Both the position numbers and the translations under genes were made by a program. From the NCBI GenBank assembly GCA_022496805.1, contig CM040092.1:13348113-13412112 (forward strand): a DNA stretch of 64,000 nucleotides, read 5' to 3'. The notes beneath the pieces were generated by a model. That model had not been told where the DNA came from. It was given only the letters and a program-made list of their open reading frames with translations, and searched no databases. Positions within the stretch are counted from its first letter, which is position 1. Every line of letters begins with the position of its first letter. Source of the stretch: Pohlia nutans (taxonomy: Eukaryota; Streptophyta; Bryopsida; Bryales; Mniaceae). This document shows, one piece after another, positions 1 to 11,686 of the stretch.

Positions 1-1719
1 GGCCAAGCATTCTTGACCGACCGGAGGCCTTCTCCACCGTAGTGTAAACCGGCCCTTAGAAAGGAACGAGGAAATTCCAACTTCGGTATTCATTTTCTTT
101 TCTAGTTGCCATTTGAAAGTGATGGGGAAGCTCCTACTTACCACAATTACTCCAAGTTGGGTGGGGAGGGAACATGAGGTGCAGGAACCCATGAAATTTC
201 AGAATGTTCCCCCCTTGTTTGTAGGGTGAGCTCAGATCATGCAATGGAACATACGGTCTCTCATTTGCTGGTCCTCATTGACAGCACCTAATTTTGTTAC
301 CTGCTCCCCTTCGTAGACAGTATACTATGCCTGCATTAATTGCTCTCACATTGAAGAGTTTCGTGCTTGCTGAATTTGCATCATGGAAATATGAACCTGC
401 CAATTCTCCACCAGACAGTGAAGCAGACAGCCCCTGTTGTTTGCATCAGTTACAGCCTTCTCTTGCTCCGCTCCCAGCATTATACTTATTGTCGGTTAAA
501 ATTTTACCATACTGACCACAAATATCATGTGTTGTGGTGGTTAGTTTCAACATAAATTAATTACTCTTTCTCGAAAATGTGCCACATGTTATTTTGTAAT
601 TGGTTTAGAATAACGTGGATCTCTCAAAAAAGCATACCATTCAGTAGCTTGTAGTGGCTTTGCATTGCCCCACAATAGATGGTGCAACATATTCCACACC
701 CAACAAGATCAAATTAGGAGCTAAATGGACAAGTTTAGTCCCATTATGATGCATGAAAGAGCATGAAGGCTACTGAATGTTATGAGGATGTCAATTTCGA
801 CACCAAGTTGTTGAATCTGACCCTCGCGTACAATATATTGTGTGGGTTGTAAAAGTTTCAAATTACAAAGATTTTTTTCACATATATTGTACCTGGCCGT
901 CATGGTTGGCATCTCACTCCAAATAATTATTATTTTTGGATAATCACTTTTCAACAAATGCCAAATAATGTGAAAGATTCTTTTTTTTACCATATGTAAT
1001 AGGTTTTTTTGAAAAAGAAATCGCTAAAGATTTGGGTTTCTCTTTTTATCTTTATTTTTTGCCGACCCTGACAGTCGGGTACGGTATGTAAATTTTTTTG
1101 TAGTGAAGAAAAACGTCTTTGTATTAAGTAGTGCCCATAGTAATTACGATATCTGGTGTAGTTTTCAGAAATCCTTCCGGGATATAGTGAATACAGAGAA
1201 TGTCCACCAGCATTCAGTCAAGCAATTTGAACACATGAATCTTGAGTCCACACAGCTGGTCCACTTAATTAGTTGACTAGTTCAAATGCTGAAAAGAAGA
1301 ATTATCAGTTGCAGTCAAAAATGACTCTGACCAGGGATTATTCAAATATGGAACTTGACAAAAACCTTAAACCATCAGAGCTTGAACTTACAATAGCATC
1401 GCAGTCACACACTTATGAACATTAATTCAACAGAGACTCCGATCGTGTCTTCTGCATCACACACTCGATCCCACTTAAGTTAAATTTAGCCAAGCAGAAA
1501 GAATTCATGAGTTCACCTAACAATCATTAAATAGAACTTACGCAGAGATGATGACAGTAGAGCCGGAGTGGAGTGGGGTTCCAAGTTCCAAGATCTATCA
1601 AAAGCCCTAAACCCTAAAATGATCTAAAAGATTCGTGAGCATTCTGCCTGACAATGCATGCTTTGTGTGCTGGAGTTTCAGAGATTCGCCTGCTTCGTCC
1701 ATTGCAGGATTGAAGAGAC
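1..1719. other. No recognisable gene
   Basis: Only short open frames without family resemblance are present. A telo-box-like CCCTAAACCCTAAA motif occurs near 1603-1616. Such motifs are common in plant promoters and 5' leaders, but no start of a gene could be identified next to it. Confidence 0.4.
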
Positions 1720-1731
1720 GGACGCTCTTTT

Positions 1732-1931
1732 TTTTTTTTTTTTGACACAAATACAGAGAACTGTATTGCAAGTGGGGAGAAAATACAACCAACCTCAGCC
1801 GAAAGCGGCCTGAGGGGAAGAGAGGAGTAAAATACAAAAAAGAAAAAATGAGAGAAAGAGGGGCAAGCCCCCGGGGTCATGCGACCGGGGCGCTGACAAA
1901 ACTAAACTAGTGAACTTGGAAGCCGTTGAGA
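1732..1931 (-). mobile_element. Short poly(A) retroposon (SINE or truncated LINE)
   Basis: On the minus strand this ~200-bp insert ends in an A run (seen as the T run from 1732). It is flanked by identical 12-bp direct repeats GGACGCTCTTTT at 1720-1731 and 1932-1943. A-tail plus long target duplication is the signature of target-primed retroposition. The body has a C/G-rich start and ends GTATTTGTGTC before the A-tail. No coding capacity is seen. It is a SINE or a 5'-truncated LINE; the sequence does not decide which. Confidence 0.7.
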
Positions 1932-2094
1932 GGACGCTCTTTTGAAAGCGCAAGCAGGGCTTCGAGTGTTTCAGTAAAAATGAGTTGACAGAGATGCTTT
2001 TGCCGAATATAGGTTGCGCTTTGAAACTGTCTCAGCAAATCGGCAGTTACCCAAACAAACGTCAGTAAAATAACAATTACTCACTGGCACTGGC

Positions 2095-3045
2095 ACTAGA
2101 TAGATAGAAACTCTGGTCTTCTTGCGAGCCCGGCGTGAATGAAGTGTTTGTTTGTGATGCTAGTGACCCAATGCCCACCGGGCAGAGGGCCAATTGTGCA
2201 AAACTACTCTTTTCTAATGAGAATAGACACTATAGTGACTATTAACTAGTAAAAATAAAGTCATATGCTATGACTAGATGAATTGACAGGTATATTAGAG
2301 GAATTGTTAACCCCTAAAGAACCAAAGCTGATTTTCCAAGTTCGGTCAGCTTAGTATGGAATGAGTATTGATCCTCAATTACTGAGATTTTTTGTGGTGA
2401 TTCTACTCTTTGCAACAAAGATGGGATGGTAATTTGCGTACGTAGATGATGTATAGATCAAAAGATACAATCATGCAAAGGTGGAAAACCTAATTGCGAG
2501 TAACTCCTGAAAATTTTCATACAATGAGCTATGCATCTGAATTTTTGTACACAATGAGCTAACGCCCCCATATACACAACTGCCAAATTCATTTTAACAA
2601 ATCTGAGACTAAACTTTGCATTTTGGGCATTTTCAGAAAGTTTCAAACTTGGGCAACAAGCCAAAAAAAAAAGTGCAACCAACTTTGAAGCTTATAATCT
2701 TACCATTGAAGAACCATGAACGGTTGAATTTTTTAGATTGTAATAAATTCAAGTTGGTTGAAATATCCTACGGTTGGATCGGTCAAAAAGGTTTTAGATC
2801 AAAAACTATTTGTCTTTTTTATGAGAAGGGATATTTTGGAGTGTTTGGAGATAAACATAGTTGTGGTCCTTTAGGGGTTAAAGGTTGTTATCGCCAAGTG
2901 ATGAGTTCAATGGTTGGATGGTGAGGGACTATGTATCATAGTTATGTGGTCCGGGTTCGATTCCCGTTGGATCCGTTTGAGCAGTAATGTGATATACATC
3001 AGTTGGTGCGGCCAGTGAGTTTTCACATGCAGGAAAGTTGTAAAC
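2095..3045 (+). repeat. tRNA-like repeat (SINE-like), split by a MITE
   Basis: Two blocks, about 2095-2306 and 2882-3045, are closely similar to the contiguous repeat at about 32262-32690. The intervening 2311-2877 is a TTAA MITE inserted into it. The right block carries a good pol III B-box-like motif, GGTTCGATTCCC, inside a tRNA T-arm-like context, as does the other copy. A tRNA-derived SINE is the simplest explanation. The B box lies in the second half rather than near a 5' end, so the true ends are uncertain. Confidence 0.6.
2307..2881. mobile_element. TTAA MITE (piggyBac-like ends)
   Basis: The element is bounded by TTAA at 2307-2310 and 2878-2881. Its terminal inverted repeat is CCCCTAAAG followed by A or G and then ACC. 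It interrupts the tRNA-like repeat whose uninterrupted copy lies at 32.3-32.7 kb, so the insertion is directly visible. It has no transposase frame. TTAA duplication with CCC-type ends is characteristic of piggyBac-superfamily transposition; the family assignment is inference. Confidence 0.75.
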
Positions 3046-3050
3046 ACTGG

Positions 3051-3157
3051 CACTACAAGGAGAAGGCGTCGCGTTTTTCACTCGGTAGGTGAGTCAAATG
3101 GCGCCACTTCGCACTCACTGCCACTATTTTAAGTGAGAAGACGCCTTTGCTAGTAGT
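3051..3157. mobile_element. CACTA-type MITE (short)
   Basis: The left end begins CACTACAAGGAGAAGGCGTC and the right end GACGCCTTTGCTAGTAGT is its imperfect inverse. The size is about 107 bp with no coding frame. CACTA ends are typical of En/Spm derivatives, but the right end lacks a clean TAGTG. Confidence 0.5.
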
Positions 3158-3510
3158 ATGGAGAATGAAAAGCAAAAAGCGAGAAAAAACTTAGGGCTGC
3201 TTTACATGATGGCCCAGGCCAATTAACTCCCAATGGACCACGACTTTTTTCACTGAAAAACCATACAATTGCTTTTGATGTGCCAAAGGTATAAATTGAA
3301 GTGATATATGAAAATCTCAATTGTACAATCATGAAGTAGGCTTGTTGTAGAGGATGTGGATCAAGTTTGGACTCATTTAAAGCCCCATGGATTGGAAGAT
3401 CATATGGTTTATTATCAAAATTTGGTTCCAAATTTTGACTCTTGGCACTTTGGAGTTGAAATGCTATTTCTAAACCTTTTCCAATAAATTTTCTTTAAAC
3501 TACAAAGTTG

Positions 3511-4506
3511 TTTATCCCTTAAACGTTCTCACCCTCTTCAAATTTGGTAGTTTTCCAAAGATGCATTATAAAATGCAACTAAGAAGGATATTTTCAATTT
3601 GATGAATGAATAAAAGTTGTACATTATGTATTTTAGATTCTATCCATACAATTAGATTTGCAATTGCTATCACCAATATTTGTGTATAAAATTTAAAACT
3701 TAAAATTTAAAACTCCTTTGTAATATGATTACAAATAAGATATTGACAATCTAATACTGAAATTTGTTGTGATGGGTTGAAATGTAATACTCTAAGTGTA
3801 GTGATTTTTGAAGATTGTTTCGTTGCTTAATTTTAGTAGTTGACTTTTTCAAGAGCACTTTTAGACTAAAATATTCAAGGAACACTACAAGATCAAACGA
3901 GGCATAAAAATTTCACAAATCATCTCCTTTCTAATCGGATCACACGTGCACGAAGCTAATTTCCTATAAAAGTTTCAGTAAAAAATCCACAGTGCAATTA
4001 CTCGGTCAAACCTCATAAATTCTTCACATTTTAAAATATATTATATTTTTGGGTACTTTTCTCATAAAAAGTATTGTTAAACCGATTTTCCCTGATTTTT
4101 TCATAATTATTTAAATAAAATTAAAATTATTTATAAGATTTTTTCTTGTAAAAATCATAGTAATTACAAAAATTCTTAGAATAGTATCATTTTTTTTAGG
4201 AATAATGTAAATAATAGTGATGAACAAGAAGTTGTAGGTAGCATGCTTCTTGAGATTACATAGAAAGAAATTCGATAGGAAAACTTTTTCGGCAGTGCAT
4301 ATTGGAATTTTAGGGTTTTGAGCTTTAAAGTGTTATAAAAAACGCAATTTCAACAATTTTGAAGAATGATAAATTGGACTAGAAATAGCAGATAACCCCC
4401 ACACTTTATTAGTTGATTCGATTTTCATTTGAAATTAGGAACCAAGTGAAAATCAATGTTTGATAGAAAAATGACCAAACATGGCCTCGCGGGACTCATT
4501 GCACGC
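3511..4506. mobile_element. Two degenerate TTAA MITEs, adjacent
   Basis: The part to about 3990 matches the intact MITE at 55253-55828. The remainder matches 27958-28468. The same pair, in the same order, occurs at about 27.40-28.47 kb, so the two elements were probably amplified or inherited as a unit. The ends have decayed from CCCCTAA and the sequence is non-coding. Confidence 0.55.
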
Positions 4507-5052
4507 TTAACCCCTAAAGTACAAAGGGGATAAGGGCAAAACCTAGATGTATTATAAAATGTTACTTCTGCAACCTTGATGAAGTTTGGTCCAAAAGAGA
4601 AAATGAAAAGCATGATGTTTAGTAATTATCTATATGGTCAAACTTTCAAAAAATGTTTGACACTCATTTGATGAATTTAGAAGCATTTACCATTTAATAT
4701 TCATCAAAATTTTAAAAATTATTTTTAGAATTTTAAAGTTGGTATAAGTGGTTAAAACTAGACATTCTATTCTAAAAATAAAAAAGCAAAAATCTCAAAT
4801 GAGCGAACATCATTATTTTCCCGAAATAGAGAGTTTTATAACACTAGGACATTGTTGAGGTGTTTGTCTTTGAAAAATTCCTTAGTGAACCTCAATATTG
4901 CAAATGAAATGCATCAAACAACACTAGAACATGATCTATACCCCCAATTTCGACAAAAAATCACAACCCAAAAAATGTCATTTCATGACTATGGGCAGTT
5001 ACTGTTGTTTGGACTACGACCAGAATATGGTCGATATGTCACTTAGGGGTTT
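4507..5052. mobile_element. TTAA MITE, subfamily shared with 58.68 kb
   Basis: It starts TTAACCCCTAAAG at 4507 and ends near CTTAGGGGTTTA at about 5052, where the right TTAA is mutated. It is homologous over its full length to 58678-59215. The short open frames inside (for example around 4852-5046) have no family resemblance and are not taken as genes. Confidence 0.6.
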
Positions 5053-5655
5053 ACGGTTCAAAAGAAATTGGTACCAAAAAACTCATGAAAAAACTCCGAT
5101 GTGTCAAGAAATGGCTTTGCAATGTTCAAAACTAAACCTCCTTGTACTAAAACGCTTGCCAAATTTTCGCAACACCTTGGATTGAAGCAAGATTTTTATT
5201 GCAATCACTAGACTTTATTTGGAATCCAATCCAACAATTTCAATCGAATGAACACTAAATGGAGGAGGAACGGCTCCTCAAAGTTTTAGTCATCCAATGT
5301 TACAAAAAATGACATTTGGCGCGCTTAGGGATTAAAATTGAAGCCAATTCCGATAGCAAATATTGACTTATGCTAGGAAGGGAGGAAGCCCTGACATTGC
5401 TCTATAGAATTGAATCAGGTTTCCATTTTGGTGCAACCCAATTCTCTTCCCTTGGATTGTGTCAAATTTTGTTTTTTTCAATAGTGCATCGGAATATAAT
5501 TTCAGCCCACTAGAATATGAATTTGAGAGAATGACCTTAGCTCCTTCATGTAAAGCCCTCAAGGTTCATTTCATGAATTCAACCCACTAGTTACAAGGAT
5601 TCAAGCATGTCAAAGCTCCAAATTGGCCTTGGCCCATCATGTAAAGCAGCCCTTA

Positions 5656-6835
5656 CTCCGATTCTTTTGATCCGACGTACATTAAGAGTACATTGGATCA
5701 AGGTCACCTATGTGGAAAGAGCAATTTAGAATGACATTGGGATGTTGTTCTAGTCATATCATTTTAACAATGTTTTAATGTCGTTGCAATGTGTCAATAT
5801 GACATTCAATTGTCTTCTATTGCATTCTTACAATGTTGTTCTAACCACTTACAACATTAGCAAAAATAAACTACAAGCTTGCAAACAGTGTAGTTGTCTC
5901 CCCAATCTACAAAAGTACACTTTTAAAATCGGAATATCCTTGCCACACTATCATTGACAGAAAGAAAATATTCAAACTATGTCATAGTGAAAAAGTTGCT
6001 CAAAAAGTTTGGATCCCATGTGGTAAGTTTTCTCTTGTTTGGCTCACTAGCGTGTGTGGCCATGGTATGAAAGGGACTCAAGAATTTTGTTTAAGTTTAA
6101 GTTGGGTGCCACATAACTAGTTTTAGGTAGAGGCACCTTGAACCATGAATGCCCCATGAACGACGATCTAAACTTCCTATGCAGGTTTAGCACGTTGGAT
6201 CTATTGCAACAACTTTTATTTTTATTTTTTATCTAGTTCAAATTTAGTGCGTCCAATCATTGCTACTTCATTATACAATACATTGGTACGGATTTCTTTA
6301 GTTCAAGTATTCACAAAATTGAGTACATAAACTTTCAAGAATCAATAGAGTTATCTGAAAACAAACCCTGTGATTTCCAACTTGTAAGGTGAGTCTTTGT
6401 CCCAATAATAATAAATTCTGACAAGCATTGTTCATGAATAATCCTTTAGGATTGAAGGAACTCTCTCATAGCATTGGAGAGGCCATGAGTTCCATACCCC
6501 ATGGTGGTGTAAGGTCTTTGCTTTAGATTATCCTCCAACTCACCATAGACTAGTTTTGCAGTCTTTTTGAACTCAAAACGAGTTTAAGGTAAGTTCAATA
6601 AGAGTTTCCACTTTGAGACACTCTTTTTGGTTAACTCTAATGCTTTATTTTTTTGTTATAGGTCTGCTTATTAAACAACTAGGGATGTTGTTTTACTTTT
6701 TTCTTTGAAAGTGAGTATCAATTTCATCATTGAACAAAACATAATGCAAAAATGTACATTATTCAGGGCCTCTTTATCTCATCTGAGAAAAATTACTCCT
6801 TGATTAGAGCAATAGAAAATGCATGCAAAATTCCT
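5656..6835. other. No gene seen
   Basis: AT-rich intergenic DNA. No credible frame, RNA gene or element end was found. Confidence 0.4.
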
Positions 6836-7394
6836 TAACCCTTAAAGGACAATGTGTCCTAACTAGGGCATTTCAATGTTTGGGTAGGTTCCCACGGTGT
6901 CAATTTTATCCTAATTTTTGAAAAACATTCCAGGAATTTGGTATGTCGATACAAAAATGGGAATTCATTTTTAATTTCAACTTCGTAAGTGGAAGTTATG
7001 GAGAGATTGAGGTTTTTTGGAGAGAATGGGCAGTTTGAGCAGGACTTAAATAAACCTTAGAAATTATTTTTTTGCATCTTTAACCGTAGGATCTTGCTTT
7101 GGACTATCAAAAGAATGCGTGGTAAAACTTTCATAGGATTTGACTATACAGATTGCAAGTTTATAGCGTTTGAAGTGAAAACATGAAATGACAATCTTTT
7201 CTGACCTTTTTGACCGTCTTTGGAGACATAGGATTTTTTTTTAAAAATTGGTAAAAAAAATTCTTTATTTATTTTTGTAATGTACAAATTGGTATTAGCA
7301 ATCAAGAACAAAAACAAAATTCACAAGAAAATGAATAGAAAGAGGAGAAAATGATGCTCAAAAACAAGAAGACCCACAGTCCTTTAAGAGTTAA
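6836..7394. mobile_element. TTAA MITE
   Basis: TTAACCCTTAAAGGAC at 6836 is matched inversely by GTCCTTTAAGAGTTAA ending 7394. The ~559-bp interior is AT-rich and non-coding. Confidence 0.65.
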
Positions 7395-7420
7395 CTTCAT
7401 GGTTCAAGGTGCCTCTACCT

Positions 7421-7640
7421 TAGGACCGCTTTACATGACGGGCTAAGGCCAATTTGAAGCTCTGACATGCTTGAATCTTTGTAGTTGATTGGTTGAATTC
7501 ATGAAATCAACCCCAAGTGCTTCCATGAAGGAGTCAAGGCCATTATCTGAAACTCATATTCTAATGGGTTGAAATTATATTGTAATGCACCAAAGGCAAC
7601 GAACTTAATACCATGAAGCAGATTAATTTCAAACAAGGAA
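7421..7640 (-). mobile_element. Tourist-like element fragment
   Basis: After TTA at 7421-7423, the sequence GGACCGCTTTACATGACGGG is the family terminus. The following ~170 bp is the inverse of 5395-5652. The opposite end is not recognisable. Confidence 0.5.
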
Positions 7641-8204
7641 ATACAGAGGCTATTTACAGTGCAGGAATTGCAGAGCGCCATTGGAATTATTCAAACAAAA
7701 TTCTGTTGTCACGTACCATATTCAAATTGCAAAGCACCAAGCATTGAGGCTCCGGGCCAGGCGGGGGAGTAACTTAATCAAGTGCTCATCAGTCAGACAG
7801 ATCCTTGCTCCACCAGGCAGGCATTTCATTTCATTTGAATCACTTTTGAGAATCTCGAGGCTGAAAACACCGACTCTATTTAGAATGATCCATCACTGCC
7901 TTATTTTAATTAATTTGGCTTCAAGCAGGACGTGCACGCAAAGAGTTCCAAATTGTGTGATGCTCAAGACAAAAGTAAATACCGAATACAATCATCAGAA
8001 CTTGTCCTACTGTGTTCAACTGTTTCAACCTACACGTACACACGATCCCACTCTTTACAAAGGATACGGACGATATCATCACTCAACTTTTTGAGTGAAT
8101 GAAATTTACGAATTCTAGCGTAGAAACAACCAAAAGATTTACTTTTCTAAAGCAAGTTATGAAGCGGTGGTGATTCTCATCGTTGAACAGAGCGTGCCAT
8201 TCTT

Positions 8205-8462
8205 CAACAAGAGAATTCAAGTCTCCTAAGAACCCCTCCTCAATCCCCATGAGGCACCCAACCCCGTCCTTACTTAAGTAGATTTTGGGTTCACTGTTCA
8301 ATCTCCTCTAATAAAAGTGAGAATGGGTCTGTGAAAGACATTGGTCATGATTTGAGGAAGCTACAAGCCTGTCCTCCCCGTCAAGCACCCGTCCCCTAAT
8401 CCAAAGCAGGAACTAAAATAAGTTTAGAGCCGGCACATGCTCTTCATGGGGCCGCTCTAAGC
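8205..8462. mobile_element. MITE, copy 1 of family shared with 21.78 kb
   Basis: About 260 bp similar throughout to 21784-22045. The termini read CCCCATGA(A/G)G and, inversely, CTTCATGGGG with flanking GCCGCTC. TAA next to the right end suggests a 3-bp Tourist-type duplication. Non-coding. Confidence 0.5.
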
Positions 8463-8517
8463 TACCACTAAGAGTATACCTGAATCCATCCACGTTTATG
8501 ACATAACAAGAAATTCA

Positions 8518-9270
8518 AGGCTGACATATGAACAACACGTTACTCCACGATCAGGGTAAGAAAACAGTAAATACACATAGGAAATGCACAGCACTCTGAT
8601 GATTTCTATGCTTGATCTATTTCAATGAATTCATGCGTCAAATGCAAGAGCAAGCTACAGTAAACAACATGCAGCCTCTTCTTCGCAGCTGATCAGAGGA
8701 TACCACTCTTATTACATCCCTAGTGCAGTTGAACTTTCACGCATAACCTTTCCCGTTTAAAAAAGGCCCCGAGATGGATCACCCACGCATCCACGCATCC
8801 ACAAACATCCACGCATCGGACAAATCGGCTCACTAACACTAATTCTGCAAAAAGAAGTCGGGAAATCTACTTTTCTCGGCGTGCAAATGGCTCCCGTCAA
8901 ATGCAAGACTGACATATGAATAACACGTTACTGAAAATTTATAACACACTCTCGGCACAACAACGGGAAAATGCATAGCACTCTTCTGCATCCCTTCAAT
9001 CAATTCATGCGTCGAATATGACAGGAACCTTGAACACCTTGAGCAATTGATAGGTGAATGAGAGGAAACCTCTTCTTCACAGGTTAATCAGAGGATACCA
9101 CTCTTACATCCAAGAACAGTGGAATCCCATTGAACTTTCACGCGTAGAGGCCTCGAGAATTCATCCACTTCTGCCGCGACGGGAGCTGCGCAAACACCCA
9201 CGCATCGGACATAAACCCTAACCCTAATTCTGCAAAAAAGAAGTCGGGAGCTCGGCGTGCAAATGCCTCC
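8518..9270. repeat. Tandem duplication downstream of the COA3-like gene
   Basis: Two units, about 8518-8907 and 8908-9270, share an ordered series of blocks: TGACATATGAA(C/T)AACACGTTACT, then ATTCATGCGTC, then AGAGGATACCACTCTTA, then the stretch around CACGCATCGGACA. Unit 2 runs into the 3' end of the gene at 9318. The gene's 3' flank or UTR was probably duplicated; the open frame itself exists once. Confidence 0.6.
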
Positions 9271-9317
9271 CGTACCTCCACATCAAATTGTGCTCTATTG
9301 GCAAATTTCCCGCAAAG

Positions 9318-9536
9318 CTAAGAGGCCGCGGAAGGAGAAGGCGCCGGGGCAGCTTGTTTCTGCTGCTTCTCCTGCTCCAGGATTTGGACGGCCTCTTGCA
9401 GGTCGTCGCCGGAGCCCACGGCCTTCATGGTGTAGAAGTAGACGGCGCCCACGAAGGACGTGAGGCCGCCGGCTACCAGGAGGTTTTGCGCTTTCAGCTT
9501 GTCCATCCCCAGGAGCTTGCCTGCTTGACCCGCCAT
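9318..9536 (-). CDS. COA3-like mitochondrial cytochrome c oxidase assembly factor
   Basis: This is a small single-exon protein of 72 residues from the ATG at 9534-9536. The in-frame GTG two codons upstream is less likely to be the start. It has a short hydrophilic N-terminus, one membrane segment (roughly LLVAGGLTSFVGAVYFYTM) followed by K-A-V-G-S-G-D-D-L-Q-E-A-V, and an acidic/glutamine coiled tail ending in an Ala/Pro-rich stretch. The GG-x(5)-G-x-Y-x-Y-T-M/(K/R)-A-V-G pattern and size fit the plant COA3/CCDC56-type family. Members of that family are inner-membrane proteins that stabilise newly made COX1 during complex IV assembly. The assignment rests on motif memory, not a search. The gene is flanked downstream by a duplicated sequence block. 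Confidence 0.75.
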   Translation of the reverse strand: MAGQAGKLLGMDKLKAQNLLVAGGLTSFVGAVYFYTMKAVGSGDDLQEAVQILEQEKQQKQAAPAPSPSAAS

Positions 9537-9709
9537 CGCCACGGAACTCTCTGCAACTCCTTCAGAAAACAGGGGTTTCGTCTCGTCTTGTGTGAGTGTT
9601 CAGCGAGGGTATCTCAAATCTAGACGGGTCCAAGATTTACAACATCTATAGATATCTCAAATCTTGGAAGAGTCTAGATTTGGTATATCTATCTTTTATA
9701 TCCATATAA

Positions 9710-10014
9710 TACTCCCTTTATCTGAAAATAATTGTACTAGTTTTTGGCATTTTATTTTTATTTTTATTTTTATTTATTTTTATTTCAAATTTCAAATTTT
9801 TTTGGTGGCAATACTTGTCTTATGTTTTATGTTTCAAATGTCGGAGTCATGTTCACTTCAAACCAGAGGGACAATAAGAGTGACACAAAATCTACATATT
9901 ATTATTAAAAATTAACCATTTTTTCCAATTTTGAGACGATTGTTTTTGGCAAACAAAAATGTTATGTTGGAAAATGCCCAGAACTAGGACAATTATTTCC
10001 AGACAAAGGGAGTA
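9710..10014. mobile_element. Stowaway-like MITE
   Basis: It begins TACTCCCTTTATCTGAAAAT and ends with the inverse (ATTTCCAGACAAAGGGAGTA). Both ends carry TA, the Tc1/mariner-type target. It is about 305 bp, A/T-rich and non-coding. CTCCCT-type ends are the classic plant Stowaway terminus. Confidence 0.75.
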
Positions 10015-11566
10015 TTGCTTTTTGTTGTCACCATGTTCATCCTTTGGGGTCCACGTGACCATTTATTGAACATGCTTGTTTTTCAACCTAGCTGAATTTT
10101 TTACCTTTTTTATTTATTTATTGGTTGTTGAATATTTTTAAATCTTGATTGTATAAAATAAAAGTAGACTTCTATATCTATATACCATCTAATGTTGGAA
10201 AACATCTAATGATTATCTAGTGAGATAAAAGCACGTATTTATTGCAATATAGTATAAACGTCTTTACATGCACTATTAACCTTTCCTTGCTTCCACTTTC
10301 GTAAGTAGAGTTGTAAAGATCATTTTTGCCAAAACTTGTAGGACCGCATTCTAAACTAAAGGTCCTTGCACATGCATTTTACCATTAATTTTGACTTATT
10401 TTGGATTTTATGTGGAATTTCAAAGTCAAATAAGGCCATTTTAAAATACATCACCGAGAATTTTGTACGACATGGAAAAATATGTTTATAATAGATTATC
10501 AAAGATCGAGACATCTATACATCAAATAAAGTAGTTTGTTTGTATGTTACTTCGAGGTCTCCCAAACGAAGTTTCCGTTGGCTGTAGTTTTAGTATCGTT
10601 GGAAAGTTCTCGATGAAAAGGGGTGCACCGAAGTCGTTCTGTGACTTTTGGACCTACAATGTGGAAGTTATGGATTTTAAATGGAATTTATTTAAGTTAA
10701 TTAAAGTAGTAATTTTTTTTAAAAATAAAAATAAAAATAAAAGCATGGCTAAATCACAGGGAACACTGGGCCACACTAATATAGTAATAAATATAATACA
10801 TTTGGTGCTTTAGACTATTATTGCAAGAAGAGTTTAATTTAATATAATCTAATTCAACATTGTTATATTTATTTTTATAAATCCAACTTTATCTTACTTT
10901 TAATTTATTATAATAAAATATTAAAAGCTACAAAACCTACTTTTAAGGCATACTTGGATAAACTACATTGAATATGGGTATTAAGGGGACAAAAAAATTA
11001 AAGGGACTTACCCAATAAAAATATCCTTGTGGTTGAAAAAATTATCAATAGAAAATGATAAATAACTATTGACTATGATAAAATTTACTTAACAGTTATG
11101 CAAAAAAAATTTAAAACCAAAATTATTGTGTTTTTTTATAATAATGGTAAATATTTATATAGTAAGAAATGTCGATAGATTAGTATGGTTCCCTTAATAC
11201 CCCTATTCAGTGTAGTTGATAAACATGATGACTAAATCTTGACCCCTATGTACATGGTGACCATATTTGGTTAATTTTTAAAAAAAAGTTACTTTTATGA
11301 AATTTTGTTTGCATGACAAAAAGTTTACCGCAAAACACATTTTGAGTGTCTTTACCTTTCAATGTCTATTTCAGACATCAATAAAATATTCTATAGAGAA
11401 TCCATTTTTGAAGTTTTGGAGGAAGTTTTTGAAACATGAATTCAAGGTACGAATCAATATCACAACAATGTCATCTATCACTCTTGGTAAAAATCGTAGC
11501 TCAACCTGTGCTGCAGCACTAACGAAGATGGCTATCACAACAAAACATGGACTTATTCAAACAATG
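10015..11566. other. No gene seen
   Basis: Very AT-rich. Short frames only, none with family resemblance. Confidence 0.4.
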
Positions 11567-11686
11567 CACGAGTAGAAATGGTAGCATTGCCGAAGAAGTT
11601 GGCCAGGCATGTAGTGCCCAATTTCACGCATATACAGTGATTTTGCCTGGGCATCTCCCTGGAGAGCGCCACCTTTTCTACTAGTG
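11567..11686. mobile_element. CACTA-type MITE (120 bp)
   Basis: The left end CACGAGTAGAAATGGTAGC and right end GCCACCTTTTCTACTAGTG form imperfect inverted repeats of the CACTAGTAGAAAA type. It is homologous to 28778-28897. Flanking ATG/TTG is a possible diverged 3-bp duplication. Confidence 0.6.

Larger units (their letters stand above)
3194..5652. mobile_element. Tourist/Harbinger-like element with nested MITEs
   Basis: The left end GGGCTGCTTTACATGATGG is matched by its inverse at the right end (CCATCATGTAAAGCAGCCC, ending 5652). Both ends are flanked by TTA (3191-3193 and 5653-5655), the 3-bp duplication typical of PIF/Harbinger elements. The 2.46 kb is mostly later insertions: TTAA MITEs at about 3.51-5.05 kb. 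The right ~260 bp recurs at about 58.19-58.43 kb, and inverted at 7.42-7.6 kb. Confidence 0.65.

Noticed and set aside
2940..2985. tRNA gene suggested by GGTTCGATTCCC
   Set aside because: No acceptor stem or D-arm closes around it, and the sequence recurs at 32.55 kb inside a repeat, so it is a tRNA-derived repeat.
7681..8094. 137-codon plus-strand frame
   Set aside because: No motif or family pattern, composition like intergenic DNA, and overlapping repeats on both sides.
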